Source of the DNA: Gorsachius magnificus | Taxonomy: Eukaryota > Chordata > Aves > Pelecaniformes > Ardeidae | Length of the DNA stretch: 64,000 bases | Reading direction: 5' to 3' | Assembly (NCBI GenBank): GCA_034008185.1 | Contig: CM067082.1 | Location: 156,061,895-156,125,894 of the forward strand | Part shown: positions 48,060 through 57,098 of the stretch, piece by piece | Position numbering within the stretch: position 1 is the first letter of the stretch | How the letters are laid out: the number at the start of each line of letters is the position of its first letter | Made by a program: the position numbers and the translations under genes | Notes under the pieces: generated by a model | Seen by the model: only the letters and a program-made list of their open reading frames with translations | The model's database searches: none | Told to the model about the DNA's origin: nothing

Positions 48060-50349
48060 AAAAGCTATTTCCACTGCCAGATGAAGGGGCTGGGCCCTCG
48101 TGGGCGGCAGGCGGCAAACACCCGGCTGGCAAACAGAATCTCTGCAAGGCCAGAGCAAAACCAGCTCCCACGGAGCGTTTTTGGAAGGCACCCGGCATGG
48201 TGAGGGATTTTGGGGGGCAGCTGCTCAGGGACGGAGAGGCGAAGGATGAAGATGTGCGAGGAGGGTGAACAGAAGAGCTGATCTCTGCCTCGAGATGTGT
48301 GCAGTGCAGACGCGGGAGCCCTGTCCTCTGCCATCAGATTCAGTTAAACACGTGCCCTGACCCCAAAAAACCACTCATAACGACGAGCCGGTCTGCACGC
48401 CGATATTACTGCCCCCTCCCGGCTTCTCTGCTTCCCCAGCCCCATCAAACAACAGCTCCTCTCCCTCCGGCAGCCTGAAGCCCTCAAAAACCACAAGTAA
48501 AGCACCAAAAAAGCCTGAGAAACCAGATCTGGTGGATACAGGGCTTTTTGAATCTCCTGTTTGGTTCCCAGCCCAGTAAGGCACCGGCGCATCACATTTT
48601 CAAGCTGTTTGCAGAAGTAACATTACAGGTACATATTTATTTTGAGCAGCAGCTCAATTTTTTTTTTTTTTTTCCTCCCTTTGCTCAGATTTTGGCATTT
48701 TCAGAGCAGCCGATCTGTAAGCATCCAGCGCAGAGGATCTCTCCCCTCCGCTGGGTTGCTCCTAAAATGGTTTTGTATCCAGCCTAACCACCAGGTATCA
48801 CCAAAAGCACAGCGGGCTGGAGTCAGCACAGGTATTTAATAAAGATCCTCGTACGTGGGGAGGTGCCGCACCTGGGGCTGAGGACAAACGGCCACATTGA
48901 CCCCACTGGGCTGCCAAAAGACGAGGCGGTCACCGAAGGAGGACGCAGGAGGTTGTCACTAGGGTGAGGAACCTTTCTCAGTCTGCTCCCGCCTGCTAAA
49001 CTCGCCCTGGATATTAACTGGGAGGTGGCAACGCAACCAGTAAAGCAAAGGACAGACATCACAAGAGTTAAATGAAATTAATGCTGATTAGCAGAGAGGC
49101 TTTAAGGAGGAGGTAAAGCCCCCTTACAAAGTAGAAAAGAAGATTAAAGGGCAGTTTCCCTGAAGCCCCAGGAAAGGTCTCCCGGATTAGGATTATAATC
49201 CCATTCCCTGTTTTTAGCAGGTTCGTTATGAAGCTGCAACTCCCTTTTGGGACACCTTCTGAAAACCCAACCCAGCTGCAGAAACACAACAAAGCTGAAC
49301 ATTATCCGAGAGCTGGCAACTGCCCAGCACGTGGATACCGGAGAGGAGCCCTAAGAGTGGGATGTCCCCTCGGCACCGGCTGCTCCCACAGCCACAGCCC
49401 CGGACCCACTCGTGTTCAGCCAGGGAATGGGTGGGTGAAAGCTCCGGGGGCTTCATTTGCAGTTTCCCAGGATTCAGAGACTGTGCTGGGCTCGGAGGTC
49501 CTGCCCCGGCGGCCAGGGGGCTCGCTTCAATAAAGGAAATTATTGGCAGTACTGAAACAGGAGCAGAGCATCCCCACCACGGCACCCAGACCTGGTGGGG
49601 CCTACTCAGCCACCTTTTCCCCTCGGAAACAATTATCTACAAAGTGCTAATTAGTCCCTCCACCGGCGGCACTGATTGGCATCGCTTGCTTTGCGGGGAG
49701 CAATGGTGCAGCAGGAGGAACGGGAAGGGCTTGCTTGAGGTCTTCGCAGAGATCGGCTGGGTCCAGGCCATGGGTGAGGCCAAGACCTCATCCAACCACA
49801 AAACTGGACCAGTTTAACCGACTGACTGGTTTGGACCAGCTGGGCAAATGCCTACAGAGCCGAAGCTCAGGCAGGTGGGGTTCCGCCACCCGCTTCCCCT
49901 CACATACACCACATTTGAATCACGCGGAGCTTTATTTTCAGATACCTGGAGGGCACTTACCCCCCAAACCCCTCTCTTGCCTCGCCAACTCACACGGTGC
50001 CCACACAACCCGACCGACTCGGTGTGCAAGCCCCCGTTTGGTGTATCTAACCGGGGGGGGGGACAGGGGGACAGGGACACCTCAGAGCCAACCCCTGGCA
50101 CCTCAGGGGACAACCCAGAGCCAGAGCCACCCCCACACCCAGCTCAGGGGACGCACCTGACCACCACCACCACCCCCAACTCAGGGGGCCCCTGGAGCCA
50201 CCCCGACACCTAAGCCTGCCTCCCCCAGCTCAGGGGGCACCCCGGAGCCTGCCTGCCCCCCTCCCAGCCAGGGGACACCCCAGACCCCCCCCCCCGCCAG
50301 GGGCAACCCGCCACCCCCCCCCGGGGACACCCCAGACCACCCCCCGCCA

Positions 50350-50650
50350 GCTCGGGGACACCCCGAGCCCCCCCCCCCCGGGGCCCGTCATGGCTCGGCG
50401 GGCCGGAGCCTCGCCTCAGGCGCCTCCCGCCCCCCGCCCCGACGGCCCAGGGGGCCGGCGGCGGGGCCCCGGCCCCCCGCGCGCCGTGACGTCAGCCGGG
50501 AGGGGGCGGGAAGGCGGAGGCGCGCGTCCGGAAGGTGCGGTCACGTGAGCGCGGGCCGGGCGGGGGGGAACCGGTACCGAGCGGGGCGCGCGGGGGGCGG
50601 GGCGCTGGGTCATGATGGGCCGAACCACAGCGCGGCGGGGAGAGCTGGGG
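50350..50650. promoter_or_regulatory. CpG island, likely divergent GUK1/MRPL55 promoter
   Basis: Very GC- and CpG-rich block between the divergent GUK1 (minus) and MRPL55 (plus) genes. It holds a perfect CRE palindrome TGACGTCA (50487-50494), a GC box (GGGGGCGGG near 50502), an ETS/NRF2-type core CCGGAAG (50528-50534) and an E-box CACGTG (50542-50547) within about 60 bases. CRE, ETS and USF-type sites together are typical of TATA-less housekeeping and nuclear-encoded mitochondrial gene promoters. Shared promoter use is inferred from geometry. GUK1 would then have a first intron of about 7 kb. Confidence 0.7.
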
Positions 50651-51250
50651 GGGGGGAGGGCATGGTGGGGCTGAACCATGGCACGGTCGGGGGGGGAGGG
50701 CATGTTAGGGCTGAACCATGTCGGGGTGGGGGGGTATGTTGGGGCCGAACCATGTCGTGGGGGGGGAGGGTATTGTGGGGCTGGAACCATGGCACGGTCG
50801 GGGGGGAGTGGGCATGTTAGGGCCGAACCATGTCGGGGTGGGGGGGCATGTTGGGGCCGAACCATGTTGGGGGGGGAGGGCATGGTGGGGCTGGACCATG
50901 GCACGGTCGGGGGGGAGTGGCATGTTAGGGCCGAACCATGTGTGGGGGGGGGGGCATGTTGGGGCCGAACCATGTTGGGGGGAGGGCATGGTGGGGCTGA
51001 ACCATGGCACGATCGGGGGGGAGGGGAACATGTTAGGACCGAACCATGTGGGGGGGGGGGATGCTGGAACCGAACCATGGCGGGGGGGGTGGGGCTTGTT
51101 GGGGCCAAACCATGGCGGGGGTGGGGGGTAGGGGGACCGCACCAGTCAGGGGAGGAGGGCATGCTGGGGCTGAACCATGGCATAGGTGGGGGGGCATGCT
51201 GGGGCCGAACCATGTCAGAGTGGGGGGAATAGAGGGGATTGAACCATTGT
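50600..51250 (+). repeat. G-rich minisatellite with trimeric higher-order repeat
   Basis: About 17 units of 30-42 bases, each with a G-run followed by a motif like CATGNTNGGGCNGAACCATG. Three variants alternate (GAACCATGGCACGGTCGG, then CATGTTAGGGCCGAACC, then CATGTTGGGGCCGAACC). The first variant recurs at about 50661, 50771, 50881 and 50987, a higher-order period near 110. The long open frames across it on both strands come from the repeat. It lies between the CpG promoter and the MRPL55 start exon, probably in the first intron or 5' UTR. The G-runs could form quadruplexes on the plus strand. Confidence 0.9.
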
Positions 51251-51416
51251 GGGCACAGGGGGAGCTATGGTGGGGCAGCCACCATGGGGCTGATCTCTGA
51301 CGGGGAAGGGACCTGGGTGGCCACGGGGCTGTCATCCCCTTGTCCACCCCAGGCCAGCCCCTTCCCCCCCCAGGGCGTCCCCAGCAGCCTGCCTTGCTTC
51401 CCGCTCCATCTGCCAG

Positions 51417-51457
51417 GGCTTTGCGTGGAGGATCCGGCCTCGCTCGCCCCAACCAGC
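51417..51457 (+). other. Probable 5' UTR part of the MRPL55 start exon
   Basis: A pyrimidine-rich tract ending TCTGCCAG at 51416 looks like a splice acceptor, and the MRPL55 start codon follows 41 bases later. This fits a non-coding first exon in the CpG island near 50.5 kb spliced over the minisatellite. Inference only. Confidence 0.4.
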
Positions 51458-51976
51458 ATGGCAGCCGCGAGCCGGGCGCTGCGGTGAGCAGGGCAGCAGC
51501 CATGGCCGCGACCCCCTGGGGTAGAGCGGCTGGGTCCCATCGGGAGGATTCTCCTCCTCGGTCGCTCAACCCTCTGCCATGACCCCTTGTGGGCGCTGAC
51601 TGACCCCGGCCCCCTTCTCCTCCCCGCCAGCGCCGCCATCGCCAGGCTGCTACCGCCGCCACTCACCGCCTCCCTCCGCTCCCCGTCCTCCTGGTCAAGA
51701 CCGACGGCTCCACCATCCGCCTCCGCTACAGAGAGCCCAAGCGGATCCTCATGGTAAGGCTGCGGGGGGGGGGGGGGGCAGGTGGGGGGCGGCAGGGCGG
51801 GGGGCACGGGGCCTTCACACCGTCCCCCTCAGCTGCCCCTGGACAGCAGCACCCTGCCCGAGGCGCAGCGCAAGGCCCGGCTGCGCAGGCAGTTCCCCAG
51901 CAGGCCGAAGGCCATGACGGAGGAGACCATCGAAGGCATCGACCTGGACACCTACAGGCAGTTTTGGAAGAAGTGA
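51458..51976 (+). CDS. MRPL55: Mitochondrial ribosomal protein L55 (frame discontinuity near N-terminus)
   Basis: Component of the large subunit of the mitochondrial ribosome (mL55). The secure part is a segment ending at 51753 that encodes VLLVKTDGSTI and RYREPKRILM, followed by exon 51833-51976 encoding LPLDSSTLPEAQRKARLR and ending DLDTYRQFWKK; human MRPL55 has matching VLLVKQDGSTI, RYREPRR and YRQFW. The start is probably ATG 51458-51460 (AGCATGG context), giving MAAASRALR and a donor at 51484 (GTGAGC). The next acceptor is at 51630, but that junction enters the wrong frame: the joined frame gives an Ala/Leu/Arg-rich presequence-like run (AAIARLLPPPLTASLRS), whereas VLLVK needs the frame starting at 51631. 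A conserved stretch before PVLLV is not clearly present in either frame. This may be an assembly collapse, an indel or an unseen small exon. Confidence 0.85.
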
Positions 51977-52005
51977 GGCTCCCCGGATAAAAAATTTTAT
52001 AAAGC

Positions 52006-52019
52006 AATAAATAAATAAA
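52006..52019 (+). terminator. MRPL55 polyadenylation signals (overlapping AATAAA)
   Basis: Three overlapping AATAAA hexamers at 52006, 52010 and 52014, about 30 bases after the MRPL55 stop. The 3' UTR is therefore only around 50 bases, typical of compact housekeeping genes. Confidence 0.85.
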
Positions 52020-52039
52020 AGCCGGGAAAACAGGTGGTC

Positions 52040-52380
52040 GCCGGGCGGTTCTATGGGTTTGGCCGCCCTTCGTCACTTGAGGTGCCTCCCGTGTGTCCCC
52101 CCCGCGCCCGGGGTGGTATCGCCCGCTTCACACGCACACCTTGCATCCCCACCCCCCCCGCCGCTGAGGGCGGTGGTAGCGGCCGGGGCGGGGCGGGAGG
52201 CGCGCGGGCCCCGCGGGCCGGAGCGGCGCGCGGGTGGGTGCTGGGGGGGGGGGCGTGGGCGCGTGCGGCCCCGCGGTTTGCAGTCGCCTCCTTTCCGCCC
52301 CCCCCCCCCCCCCCACGCCCCGGGGTGCCGGGGGTGAGCCCCCGGGCGGGCAGGGACCCCCGGGCGGGAGCTCACGCACC
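52040..52380. promoter_or_regulatory. CpG island, likely MMTAG2 promoter and first exon
   Basis: GC- and CpG-dense block just after the MRPL55 poly(A) signals and about 0.8 kb upstream of the MMTAG2 start codon. A GGTGAG donor-like site occurs near 52331. An acceptor (TTGCAG, ending 53100) precedes the MMTAG2 start exon, so a non-coding first exon here is plausible. It could also be the edge of the neighbouring C-rich repeat. Confidence 0.55.
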
Positions 52381-52935
52381 CCCCCGGGGCCGTGCTACCC
52401 CCTCAGACCCACGCAATGACCCCCCCCCGGGCCGTGCTACCCCCTCAGACCCACGCAATGCCCCCCCCCGGGCCGTGCACCCCCTCCGACCCACGCCATG
52501 ACCCCCCCCCGGGGCCGTGCTACCCCCTCAGACCCACGCTATGACCCCCCCCCGGGCCGTGCTACCCCCTCAGACCCACGCAATGACCCCCCCCCGGGGC
52601 CGTGCTACCCCCTCAGACCCACGCAATGCCCCCCCCCGGGGCCGTGCTACCCCCCTTAGTCCCGTGCAACCCGCCCCCCGCCCCGGGCCGTGCAACCCCC
52701 TCGGGCCCATGCAGTGCCCCCCCGGGGCCGTGCTGCCCCCCCCCACCCCCCCGGCCCATGCAATGCCCCCCCCCGGGGCCGTGCTACCCCCCCACACCCC
52801 CCGGCCCATGCAATGCCCCCCGGGGCTGTGCAATGCTCCCCCCCGGGGCCTGTGCAACGCCCCCCCGGCCCATGCAATGCCCCCCCCCCGGGGCGCTGCA
52901 ACCCCCCCCTTCCACGCTGTGCAACCCCCCCCGCC
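52375..52935. repeat. C-rich ~41-bp minisatellite upstream of MMTAG2
   Basis: About a dozen tandem units built on GGGCCGTGCTACCCCCTCAG, then ACCCACGCAATGA and a C-run of 7-9. CCGTGCTACC recurs at about 52390, 52432, 52516, 52558, 52600 and 52642; from about 52680 on the units degenerate to shorter GGCCCATGCAATGCCCCC forms. It probably lies in the 5' intron of MMTAG2. The minus strand is G-run rich. Proline-rich open frames through it are repeat artefacts. Confidence 0.9.
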
Positions 52936-53100
52936 CGGGGCTTTGCTTTCCCCACCAGCTCGGGGAGGGGGGGCACATTTTCTCTCCCCGCCCCCCCCCC
53001 CCACTCCCAGCTCCAGAAGACACCCCCCCCAGGGTTGCACAGAGGAGCTGGGGGGGGGGGCACACCCACCCACCAAAACCCGGGGTTGATCCCCTTGCAG

Positions 53101-53145
53101 GTCACCCCCACCCCCAGCCCCGAGAGCGCCTTGGGGTCCGGCGCC
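53101..53145 (+). other. MMTAG2 5' UTR in start exon
   Basis: An acceptor ending TTGCAG at 53100 precedes 45 non-coding bases and the start codon in GCGCCATGT context. This implies an upstream non-coding exon, probably in the CpG island near 52.2 kb. Confidence 0.5.
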
Positions 53146-54133
53146 ATGTTCGGCTCATCCCGAGGGGGGGTCCGGGGGGGCCAGGACCAATTCAGTTGGG
53201 AGGACGTCAAGATGGACAAACAGCGGGAAAACTACTTGGGTAAGGGCTGACCTTGGCCATCCTCATCCTCCCTGTCACCACCCCTACGGTTTTGGGGTGC
53301 AGGTGGATGGTTTTGGGTGCGAGGAGTTTTCGTGGGGGGGGGGGGGAACGCGGGGGGGGGTCTTGCTCCTCACAGGGAACTCCCTGATGGCGCCGGTGGG
53401 CCGCTGGCAGAAGGGCAAGGACCTGACCTGGTACGCCAAGGGCAAGAAGGAGGTGGCCCCCAATTTGTCCCGCGAGGAGGAGCTGGCCGCCGTCCGCCTG
53501 GCCGAGCAGGAGGCCATGATGGCAGCCCTGTGAGCCAACCCCCCCCCCCCCAAAAAAAAAAAAAAACCAAAAACCCACCAACCCCCAAAAAGCGGGGTGC
53601 AAAGCATCACCCCCCCCACCCCATCACCCACCTTTTTGTTTTTATAGGGGCTACAAGAACGTGAAGAGGCAGCCCACCGGGCTCAGCAAGGAGGTAAGGG
53701 GGGGCACCACGCGCCCCCCGCCCAGTATCCCCCCCCCCCCCCGCTCGTTTTTGGGGGACACACAGAGGGTGCTCCCCTCCCCAGGACCTGGCCGAGGTGT
53801 GCAAGCGGGACGGCGCCGAGCGGGAGAGAAGGACGTGGATCGGGTGGTGGGTTTGGGCAGCTCCAGGTACGGGGGTGGGGGGGTTCTTGCACCGACCCGC
53901 CCCGTTTCAGCACAATGAAATTTGTATTTTTTGCCATTTTCAATGCTTTTTTTGCTGGTTTGGGGTGGGGGTTTTTGGCCGTTTCGTGACTCCCTGTGGC
54001 GACGTCTCTCCCCAGCGGCAGCGCCGGCCGGGTGATGCTCTCCAAGGAGGACAAGGAGGCGGCCAAGATGGGGCTCTCCGTCTTCACGGTGGGCGCCGGC
54101 GCGGGTCACGCCTTCCCCGTGGTTTTAAAAAAA

Positions 54134-54168
<35 letters not shown>

Positions 54169-55788
54169 GAAAAAGAGGCGCCCCGCGCTCGGGATATTTG
54201 ATTCCAAAGCAAAGGGGCTGGTTGTGGCGCAGAGAGCTGCGGGAGCTCCCCGTGTCCTGTTTGCACAGAGTTCATTTGGGGGGGTTAATTTGGAAGCGGC
54301 TCATGCAGGGGGGTTTTGTTTTCCAAATTTAATTTTTTTTTTCCCCCAAATTTATTTTTTAATTTTTTTCCAAATTTTTGTTGAATTTTTCCCAAATGTA
54401 ATTTTTGTTTAATTTTTCCCAAATTGGATTTTTATTTTTTCAAATTTAATTTGTATGTATTTTTTCAAATTTTTATTTTTTTCCAAATTTAATATTTATT
54501 ATTTTCCCAAATTGGATTTTTATTTAAATTTTTCCCAAATATTTTTATTTAAATTTTTCCAAATTGAATTTTTATCTAATTTTTTCCAAATTTAATTTTT
54601 ATCTAATTTTTTCCAAATTTAATTTTTATTTCATTTTTTTCCAAATTTAATTTTTCATTTTTTTCCAAATCTAATTTTTTTGTTTTCCAAATCAAATTTT
54701 TAAAGGGAGAAAGTCCCTTTCTATTGTAATTCGAAGCTCACACTCGTTCCCTATTTTCCCGACGCCCTCTTCAAACCCCAGCACCAGAAAGTCTCCAGCA
54801 GCCCCGAGACGAGCTCCAAGAAAAAGCAGGAAAAGGAGGAGAAGGTGGAGGAGAAACGGTGAGGATGGGGGACCACCGCGTCGGTGGGAAATCACCAGAA
54901 ATGGCCTTTTTTTGGGGGAGGAATACGTCGCAAAACGCTTTCTCTGGCTCCGTTTGGCGTCAGGCTGGTTCTGAATCAGCCCCAAAATCTCCGCTTTGCC
55001 TCAAAAAACCATTTTTGTTTTCTTTCTGGGGGCTTCTCCTTGGCCGAGGAGGGATGTGGTGGGATCCACGTGGAGGGGAGGGATGGGGATGAGTTTTCGG
55101 AGGAGCCGGAAGGATGCGTGGGGCAGTGACGCTGCCTTCTTGGTCTCTTCCCCCCGCCATAGACCAGAGGGTGGCAAAAAATCCAAAAAGGAGAAAAAGA
55201 AAAAGAAAAAGAAGAAACACAAAAAGGAGAAGAAGAAGGATAAGCATCACAGGAAGGATGCTGCTCCGTCGTCTTCCGATTCTTCACCGGATCAGGATGA
55301 GAGGTAGCTGGGCTGGGATGAAGGCTGAGCCCTGGTTGTGGGGGGGGGGACCGGGGGGGTCCCCCGGTCCCGGTCCCCCTCCCCACAACCAGAGCTCGCA
55401 AAACCGCTAGAAAACAGGATCCCTCATCGGCATCTCCCGCCTTCCCCAAATCCCTTTTTCATCCTCAAAATTCAGCTTTGTCACTGTCCCCCAACATCCC
55501 CCGTCTCATTTCCCCCTCCATCCCCGCAGGAACCACCGACGAAAAACCCAGCAGCGTCCCGAGACGTCGCGACACGGCGGCCGGCGTCGGCACGATACGG
55601 ATTCCTCTGCCAGCAGCCGGGATTTGGGCAGGAGCCCCTCGCGCCATCCTGCTCGGCGGCGGAGTCGGAGTAGGGACGGTCGAGGTCGGCATCCCTCCCC
55701 ACGGCGCAAGGGGAGGAAGAGGAGCAGGAGCAGGTCTCCCCCATCCCGTGGGGTCAGGCAACGCCACGACACCGATTCGGATGACTGA
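53146..55788 (+). CDS. MMTAG2: Multiple myeloma tumor-associated protein 2 homolog, eight coding exons, one-base frame break
   Basis: Conserved nuclear protein (human C1orf35/MMTAG2) of poorly known molecular function. Coding exons: 53146-53239, 53376-53529, 53648-53693, 53785-53866, 54016-54088, 54782-54858, 55163-55303, 55530-55788, all GT-AG. The start [16 protein letters not shown], the [13 protein letters not shown] block, [15 protein letters not shown] and [15 protein letters not shown] match the human protein closely. Exon 7 encodes a lysine-rich run ([20 protein letters not shown]), likely a nuclear or nucleolar signal; exon 8 encodes an 86-residue Arg/Ser-rich tail ending TDSDD. Exon 4 is 82 bases, but its flanking phases require 83: the reading shifts near 53824-53830 after KRDGAER, and the expected downstream frame ([13 protein letters not shown]) is intact in the neighbouring frame. 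With the base restored the protein would be about 308 residues, longer than human (about 263) mainly through the Arg/Ser tail. A sequencing error is the likeliest cause. Confidence 0.93.
54121..54166 (+). repeat. Poly(A) tract in MMTAG2 intron 5
   Basis: About 40 nearly uninterrupted A residues, 33 bases after the exon 5 donor. No retroposon body is recognisable before it, so it is best called a mononucleotide tract. Confidence 0.8.
54300..54710 (+). repeat. AT-rich minisatellite in MMTAG2 intron 5
   Basis: About 20 degenerate units of roughly 18-22 bases on the pattern TTTTTCCAAATTTAATTTTT. It fills most of the intron between coding exons 5 and 6 and ends about 70 bases before the exon 6 acceptor. 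It is sharply AT-rich inside an otherwise GC-rich gene. Confidence 0.85.
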
Positions 55789-55850
55789 AAAAGGGGGTTT
55801 GGGTTTTTTTTCCAGGGAGATCTCACATAGGCTATATATTTTTTAAGGTT

Positions 55851-55856
55851 ATTAAA
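55851..55856 (+). terminator. MMTAG2 polyadenylation signal (ATTAAA)
   Basis: ATTAAA 62 bases after the stop, followed by ATTAA and a run of A. It gives a short 3' UTR. Confidence 0.7.
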
Positions 55857-56329
55857 TTAAAAAAAAAAAAACAAAAAAACACCCAAAAAAACAACAAAAC
55901 GTAGCTCTGCGGTTGCCGGGGCTGAGTCTGGCAAAATGTTTTGCGATGCCAGTTGCCCCCCCTTCCCTGCCTGCAGCTCCTGCTTTCGACGTGGAGCGAC
56001 CCCCGAGGCCCCCTTCTCGCTCCCGGGATCCATCCAGGGATCCATCCAGGCGAGATTTAGCACCGAGGATGCCGCGGGGTGGGTGCCGGCGCTGGGATGG
56101 TTCCAGCTGCGATGCTGGAAACCCTGCGGACATCAGGTGTTTAGGTAAAGAGAGTTTGGATGCAATTATTATATTTTTTCCATCTCTTCTTTCCATGCCC
56201 TCTAACTGCCGGTGAAGTGGCTGGAGGAGAGTTTCTTTCCTTAAACCCTCCCTTAAGTTCATCAGCTGCAAAATAAAAGCTGGGGCGATGAGTGATGTGG
56301 GGCAACAGCTCATCACGGGGATGTCACAC

Positions 56330-57098
56330 GGAATCGCCGGGGGTGGCAGGGCCCTCCGGAGCTCCCCCAGTGCCACCCCCCTGCCCAAGCAGGCTCACCC
56401 AGAGCAGGGGGCACAGGACAGCGGCCAGGCGGGGTTGAAGATCTCCAGAGAAGGAGACTCCACAGCCCCCCTGGGCAGCCTGGGCCAGGGCTCGGGCACC
56501 CTCCAAGTCAAGAAGTTCTTCCTCATATTCAACTGGAACCTCTTCTGCTTCAGTTTGCGCCCATGGCCCCTTGTCCTGGCGCTGGGCACCACTGGGAAGA
56601 GTCTGGCTCCGTCCTCGTGACCCCCACCCTTGAGATATTTGTGCGTGTTGATGAGGTCCCCTCTCAGCCTTCTCCAGGCTGAACAAGCGCAGCTCCCTCA
56701 GCCTATCATAGAATGTTTTCGGTGGGAAGGGACCCCTAGAGGCCATCCAGCCCAACCCCCCTGCAGGAGCAGGGACACCTTGAACCACATCAGGTTGCTC
56801 ACAGCCCCGTCCAACCTGGCCTGGAATGTTCCCAGGGACGGGGCCTCCACCACCTCTCTGGGCAACCCCTGCCAGGGTTTCACCACCCTCATTGGAAAGA
56901 ATTTCTTCCTCATAAGGGAGGTGCTCCAGCCCCCTCATCATCCTTGTTGCCCTCCTCTGGACTCTCTCTAGGAGTTCCTCATCCTTCTTGAACCGGGGAG
57001 CCCAGAACTGGACCCAGAGCTCCAGGTGGGGTCTCACCAGGGCAGAGCAGAGGGGGAGGAGAACCTCCCTCGCTCTGCTGGCCACGCTCCTCTTGGCA
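56330..57098 (-). mobile_element. CR1 LINE fragment interrupted by a younger CR1
   Basis: Starts near GGCAGGGCCCTCCGGAGC, lacking the terminal repeat. It matches the 26.7-27.5 kb copy through CAGCTCCCTCAGCCT, is broken at about 56704, and resumes at about 56910 with GGGAGGTGCTCCAGCCCCCTC. Minus orientation. Confidence 0.9.
56705..56909 (-). mobile_element. Nested younger CR1 insertion
   Basis: ATCATAGAATGTTTTCGGTGG start, then the TTGAACCACATCAGG block, ending ATTGGAAAGAATTTCTTCC. It sits inside an older CR1 in the same orientation. Confidence 0.9.

Larger units (their letters stand above)
43421..50349. other. Region upstream of the first GUK1 coding exon, probable GUK1 intron 1
   Basis: Outside the LTR-like element and homopolymers I see no coding exon. 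If GUK1 starts in the CpG island near 50.5 kb, this whole stretch is its first intron, possibly with unlocated alternative first exons. Confidence 0.45.

Noticed and set aside
50416..51213. 265-codon proline-rich frame on the minus strand, and 137-184-codon frames on the plus strand
   Set aside because: They read through the G-rich minisatellite and CpG island; openness on both strands follows from repeat composition.
52517..53250. Proline-rich frames of 186-213 codons upstream of MMTAG2
   Set aside because: Produced by the C-rich minisatellite; only the part from the ATG at 53146 matches the conserved protein.
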